Part shown: positions 47,312-50,241 of the stretch, in pieces | Position numbering within the stretch: position 1 is the first letter of the stretch | Layout of the letters: every line of letters begins with the position of its first letter | Assembly (NCBI GenBank): GCA_030697705.1 | Contig: JAUYPE010000018.1 | Location: forward strand, 1-50,241 | Length of the DNA stretch: 50,241 bases | DNA from: a bacterium | Lineage (GTDB): Bacteria; Patescibacteriota; Minisyncoccia; Sungbacterales; HO2-52-23 | Direction: 5' to 3' | The notes under the pieces: generated by a model | Database searches by the model: none | Told to the model about the DNA's origin: nothing | The model's input: only the letters and a program-made list of their open reading frames with translations | Program-made: the position numbers and the translations under genes

Positions 47312-48202
47312 ATGAATCAACGATTAAAAGTCGGCATCATCGGTGTCGGGATGGTGGGAACACCCCTGCGTCGTTATTTTGAAGAAGTGCAGGGATACCG
47401 GCGCGGCGAAGAGCTGTTTCTTTTTGATACGAATCCGGAAAAAAAATGCGCGGATGAGGTGAACTGTGCTGATGTTATTTTTGTGTGCGTTCCCACGCCG
47501 CGTGCGCCGACCGGATCGGCAAGTTTGGAGGCGGTGAAAAGCGCATTTGTCGGTATTGCTGACGGCAAGATTGTCGTGCTGAAATCAACGGTTCCGCCCG
47601 GCACGACCGAGGCGCTGCAGAAAAAATATCCCGCGCTCAAAATTCTTTTCAATCCGGAATTTTTGACGGAAAAACGCGCATGGGAAGATTTCTTGAAACC
47701 CGACCGCCAGATTGTCGGGTTTACCGCCTCCAGTTTGGACGCAGCGCATGCCGTTCTGTCCCTCTTGCCAAAAGCGCCCTTCATGTCGCCATGGGGGATG
47801 AATACCTACCGACCGGTCAAAATCACGGCAACGGAAGCAGAGATAATTAAGTATGGCGGTAATATCTATTTTGCGCGCAAGATCAATTTTGCCAATGCGC
47901 TTTTTGACTTGGCAGCTTCCCACGGCGTTGACTACGAACATATCCGTCTTGGAATGGCGGCTGACTTTCGCATCGGCGACTCGCACCTGGATGTCAGGCA
48001 CGGCGGCTACCGCGGATTCGGCGGCTACTGTTTTCCCAAGGATTTAGACGCGCTTCTTGCGCACTTTAAAGAGCGAGGACTTATTGAGGATGTCAAGCTT
48101 TTGCAAAGCGATCGGGATTTTAACGAGAAATTACTTATCAAGCAAGGGCTTACCTGGGAGGAAGTCAGCGTGCACGATTCTGAGGCGGAAGAAGATGAAT
48201 AG
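47312..48202 (+). CDS. UDP-glucose/GDP-mannose dehydrogenase family protein, short form
   Basis: VGIIGVGMVGTPLRRYF; VVLKSTVPPGTTE; GFGGYCFPKDLDAL; 296 aa. Confidence 0.85.
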   Translation: MNQRLKVGIIGVGMVGTPLRRYFEEVQGYRRGEELFLFDTNPEKKCADEVNCADVIFVCVPTPRAPTGSASLEAVKSAFVGIADGKIVVLKSTVPPGTTEALQKKYPALKILFNPEFLTEKRAWEDFLKPDRQIVGFTASSLDAAHAVLSLLPKAPFMSPWGMNTYRPVKITATEAEIIKYGGNIYFARKINFANALFDLAASHGVDYEHIRLGMAADFRIGDSHLDVRHGGYRGFGGYCFPKDLDALLAHFKERGLIEDVKLLQSDRDFNEKLLIKQGLTWEEVSVHDSEAEEDE

Positions 48203-48223
48203 TAAAGAATCATCAAAATCTTT

Positions 48224-49135
48224 ATGAAATATATCGTAACGGGCGGGGCGGGATTTATCGGCTCGCATATCGTTGATCAACTTGCGGCGGGAGGTCACGA
48301 GGTACATGTCGTGGATAATTTTTTGACGGGCAAGCGCGAACGTGTAGAAGGGAAGGCGACGATTCATGAAGAAGACATTCGCAATTTTGATGCGCTCGCG
48401 CCGCTTTTTAAAGGAATGGTGGGTATCTTTCATACCGCCGCCCAGCCGCGGATGCAGTACTCCATCAAGGAGCCGCGTCTGACGAACGACATCAACATCA
48501 CCGGCACGCTCAATGTGCTTCTTGCCGCGCGGGATGCCGGCGTGCCGCGCGTCGTATATTCGGCCTCATCCTCCGCCTACGGTCCGCGCCATCCCATGCC
48601 GCTCCGCGAGGATATGGCGCCCGAGCCCGTTATTCCCTATGCCATTCAGAAGCGTGTGGGGGAGCAGTACTGCGTCATGGCGTCGCGCTTTTATGGTTTA
48701 AAAACAGTCGCGCTTCGTTATTTTAATGTCTACGGTCCGCGCCAAACGACGACAAAAGACGGTCCCTACGCCACCGTCATCGGTATTTTTCTTGAACAAC
48801 GCAAAAACAACCACCCGATGACGATCGTGCCGGACGGTACCCAGCGGCGCGATTTTACCCATGTAGGTGACATCGCGCGGGCGAATCTTCTCGCGATGGT
48901 ATCGGACAAGGTAGGAGTAGGCGAGATTATCAATATAGGCACAGCGACGAACTACAGTGTCCTGCAAGTTGCCGATATGATCGGGGGTGCGCAGGAATTT
49001 GCCGAGCCGCGACAAGGAGAGGTACGCGAGACGCTCGCAGACAACACGCGTGCGCGCGAGCTCATCGGTTGGGAGCCGAAGATTTCATTTGAAGAAGGGA
49101 TCAATGAACTAAAAAAAATGATGGGGATCGCGTAA
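48224..49135 (+). CDS. NAD-dependent epimerase/dehydratase (UDP-glucose 4-epimerase-like SDR)
   Basis: YIVTGGAGFIGSHIVDQL; ASSSAYG; LRYFNVYGPRQ; RDFTHVGDIARANL. Confidence 0.92.
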   Translation: MKYIVTGGAGFIGSHIVDQLAAGGHEVHVVDNFLTGKRERVEGKATIHEEDIRNFDALAPLFKGMVGIFHTAAQPRMQYSIKEPRLTNDINITGTLNVLLAARDAGVPRVVYSASSSAYGPRHPMPLREDMAPEPVIPYAIQKRVGEQYCVMASRFYGLKTVALRYFNVYGPRQTTTKDGPYATVIGIFLEQRKNNHPMTIVPDGTQRRDFTHVGDIARANLLAMVSDKVGVGEIINIGTATNYSVLQVADMIGGAQEFAEPRQGEVRETLADNTRARELIGWEPKISFEEGINELKKMMGIA

Positions 49136-49254
49136 TATCAAAGATAAAAAAGTTGTCTGCAGAGGATGATCGGTCACGTTATTTACCAATAGTTCATAGA
49201 CAAAGGTCGCTGCGATACAGAGTAGCTTGCATTATTATTCAATCAGATAATTTT

Positions 49255-49413
49255 AGACCTACTGCGCAATAACCTTTCTACTGCACTTATGCTTTTTCGG
49301 CTGCAAACAACTCACCGCTCGTCAATGAATACGCTGTATTCATCTCCTCGCACTTCATTGTTTTCGCACGAAAAAGCATAAGTTCGTAACGAAAATTATC
49401 ACGCAGTAGGTCT
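49255..49413. mobile_element. Palindromic MITE-like element, copy 2 (159 bp)
   Basis: Same length and layout as 4389-4547; TIR agacctactgcgcaataa / ttatcacgcagtaggtct; inner stem 49285-49299 / 49369-49383. Confidence 0.85.
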
Positions 49414-49476
49414 ATTCTATTTTTTGTGTCGCTTGAATCTATCCCGCACAATACAAACAAGGAGGGTGGTTCCGAT

Positions 49477-49845
49477 ATGCCGGAGACCCGTGAAGTAAAA
49501 AAAGAGCGCGAACTGATGCTCATTCAAGAATACTCCCTGCCGCTCACGGCACTTCATTTGCAGGGAGGGGAGACCTCGGTGGATCGGGCTATCAATGTGG
49601 CGCCCAATACGTGGAATGAGAACGACGGCGTCATCGTGTGGCTTGACCGCAACGGACGCATATACGCGACCCCCGGTTCGGACCATACGCGTGAGATAAT
49701 GTTTGAACATCTTACCAAAGATGAGAGCATCGGCGTTCCACACCTAAACAGTAAGGAGGTATGGGGTGACAAGGCCGAGGGGGGCGGCACTAACGATTTC
49801 CGCGAATGGGAAAGATTGCGTGCGCGTGCTTCCGGTGACCGATAA
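49477..49845 (+). CDS. Hypothetical protein
   Basis: ggaggg ribosome-binding site upstream of ATG 49477; no family recognised. Confidence 0.5.
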   Translation: MPETREVKKERELMLIQEYSLPLTALHLQGGETSVDRAINVAPNTWNENDGVIVWLDRNGRIYATPGSDHTREIMFEHLTKDESIGVPHLNSKEVWGDKAEGGGTNDFREWERLRARASGDR

Positions 49846-49888
49846 GCATGGAGAAATAGTGGGGATTGTGTAGTGTGAAAAATGTAAT

Positions 49889-49920
49889 AAAAACAGAGCG
49901 ATATATTTCAATCGCTCTGT
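49889..49920 (-). terminator. Rho-independent terminator for the minus-strand gene at the window end
   Basis: acagagcgat / atcgctctgt stem; minus strand continues into a T-rich tract. Confidence 0.65.
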
Positions 49921-49951
49921 TGGCTAGGGAAGGGAACCGAGTTGGGCGTTA

Positions 49952-50241
49952 TCACAAAGAGTCGCCGTCTCGAGCAAAGCACTTTTCGCAGAGTGGTCTC
50001 AAGTGCAACTGCTCCGTCCCCATCTTGCGGATGAACCAAAGAGGAACTGTTTCAATGGGAACAGGGATACTACCGCTTTCCTCGAGCTCCTCTAGGGTAG
50101 CCACATACTCTCTAATAACGCTATAATCCTTCTTTGCGCAGTCGGCGCAAGGATCATTGGCCCCCGCATAGGCCATTCTTACCCTAGCCGTGTACATTTT
50201 ACCCTTGTACTTGAACTCGTCTAGCTCTGTGAGTCCGTAAC
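49952..50241 (-). CDS. Hypothetical protein with two CxxC motifs (possible zinc ribbon), 5' end beyond window
   Basis: CADC and CEKC; minus frame stays open to the window edge (YGLTELDEFKYKGKMYTARV...). Confidence 0.6.
   Translation of the reverse strand, partial: YGLTELDEFKYKGKMYTARVRMAYAGANDPCADCAKKDYSVIREYVATLEELEESGSIPVPIETVPLWFIRKMGTEQLHLRPLCEKCFARDGDSL

Noticed and set aside
1-50241. CRISPR array
   Set aside because: No set of regularly spaced direct repeats was noticed; the repeats found are inverted or dispersed.
1-50241. Transposase or integrase gene able to move the MITE-like elements
   Set aside because: None of the listed translations shows a recognisable transposase or recombinase motif.

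Overview
The window is a gene-dense, mostly plus-strand surface-glycan biosynthesis locus. Compact genes and frequent 1-4 nt overlaps suggest a Patescibacteria/CPR-like bacterium (inference only). Recognisable content: a 5'-truncated dTDP-glucose 4,6-dehydratase; four PhyH-type Fe(II)/2OG dioxygenases; several cupins; GT2, GT-B-like and GT-C-like glycosyltransferases; methyltransferases; sugar nucleotidyltransferases; and two apparent nonulosonic-acid (sialic/legionaminic/pseudaminic-like) gene sets. One set has a CBS-nucleotide sugar dehydrogenase fusion, a CMP-NulO synthetase, a short NeuB and a HAD phosphatase. The other has GNAT, NeuC, NeuA and NeuB with a SAF domain. There is also a compact AcpS/FkbH/ACP/methyltransferase module and an O-antigen ligase-like protein. 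Embedded in the locus is a type III restriction-modification island (mod, AlbA_2/Schlafen-like gene, res). Non-coding features: one tRNA-Arg(UCU) with an unusual anticodon stem, several Rho-independent terminators, a 142-bp MITE-like element with perfect TIRs and a possible 5-bp TSD, and two 159-bp copies of a palindromic element whose stem differences are exactly compensatory. Best candidates for something undescribed are the paired palindromic element, the AcpS-FkbH-ACP module beside two NulO pathways, and the AlbA_2 gene inside a type III R-M system. All calls come from reading sequence and the supplied translations; no searches were run.
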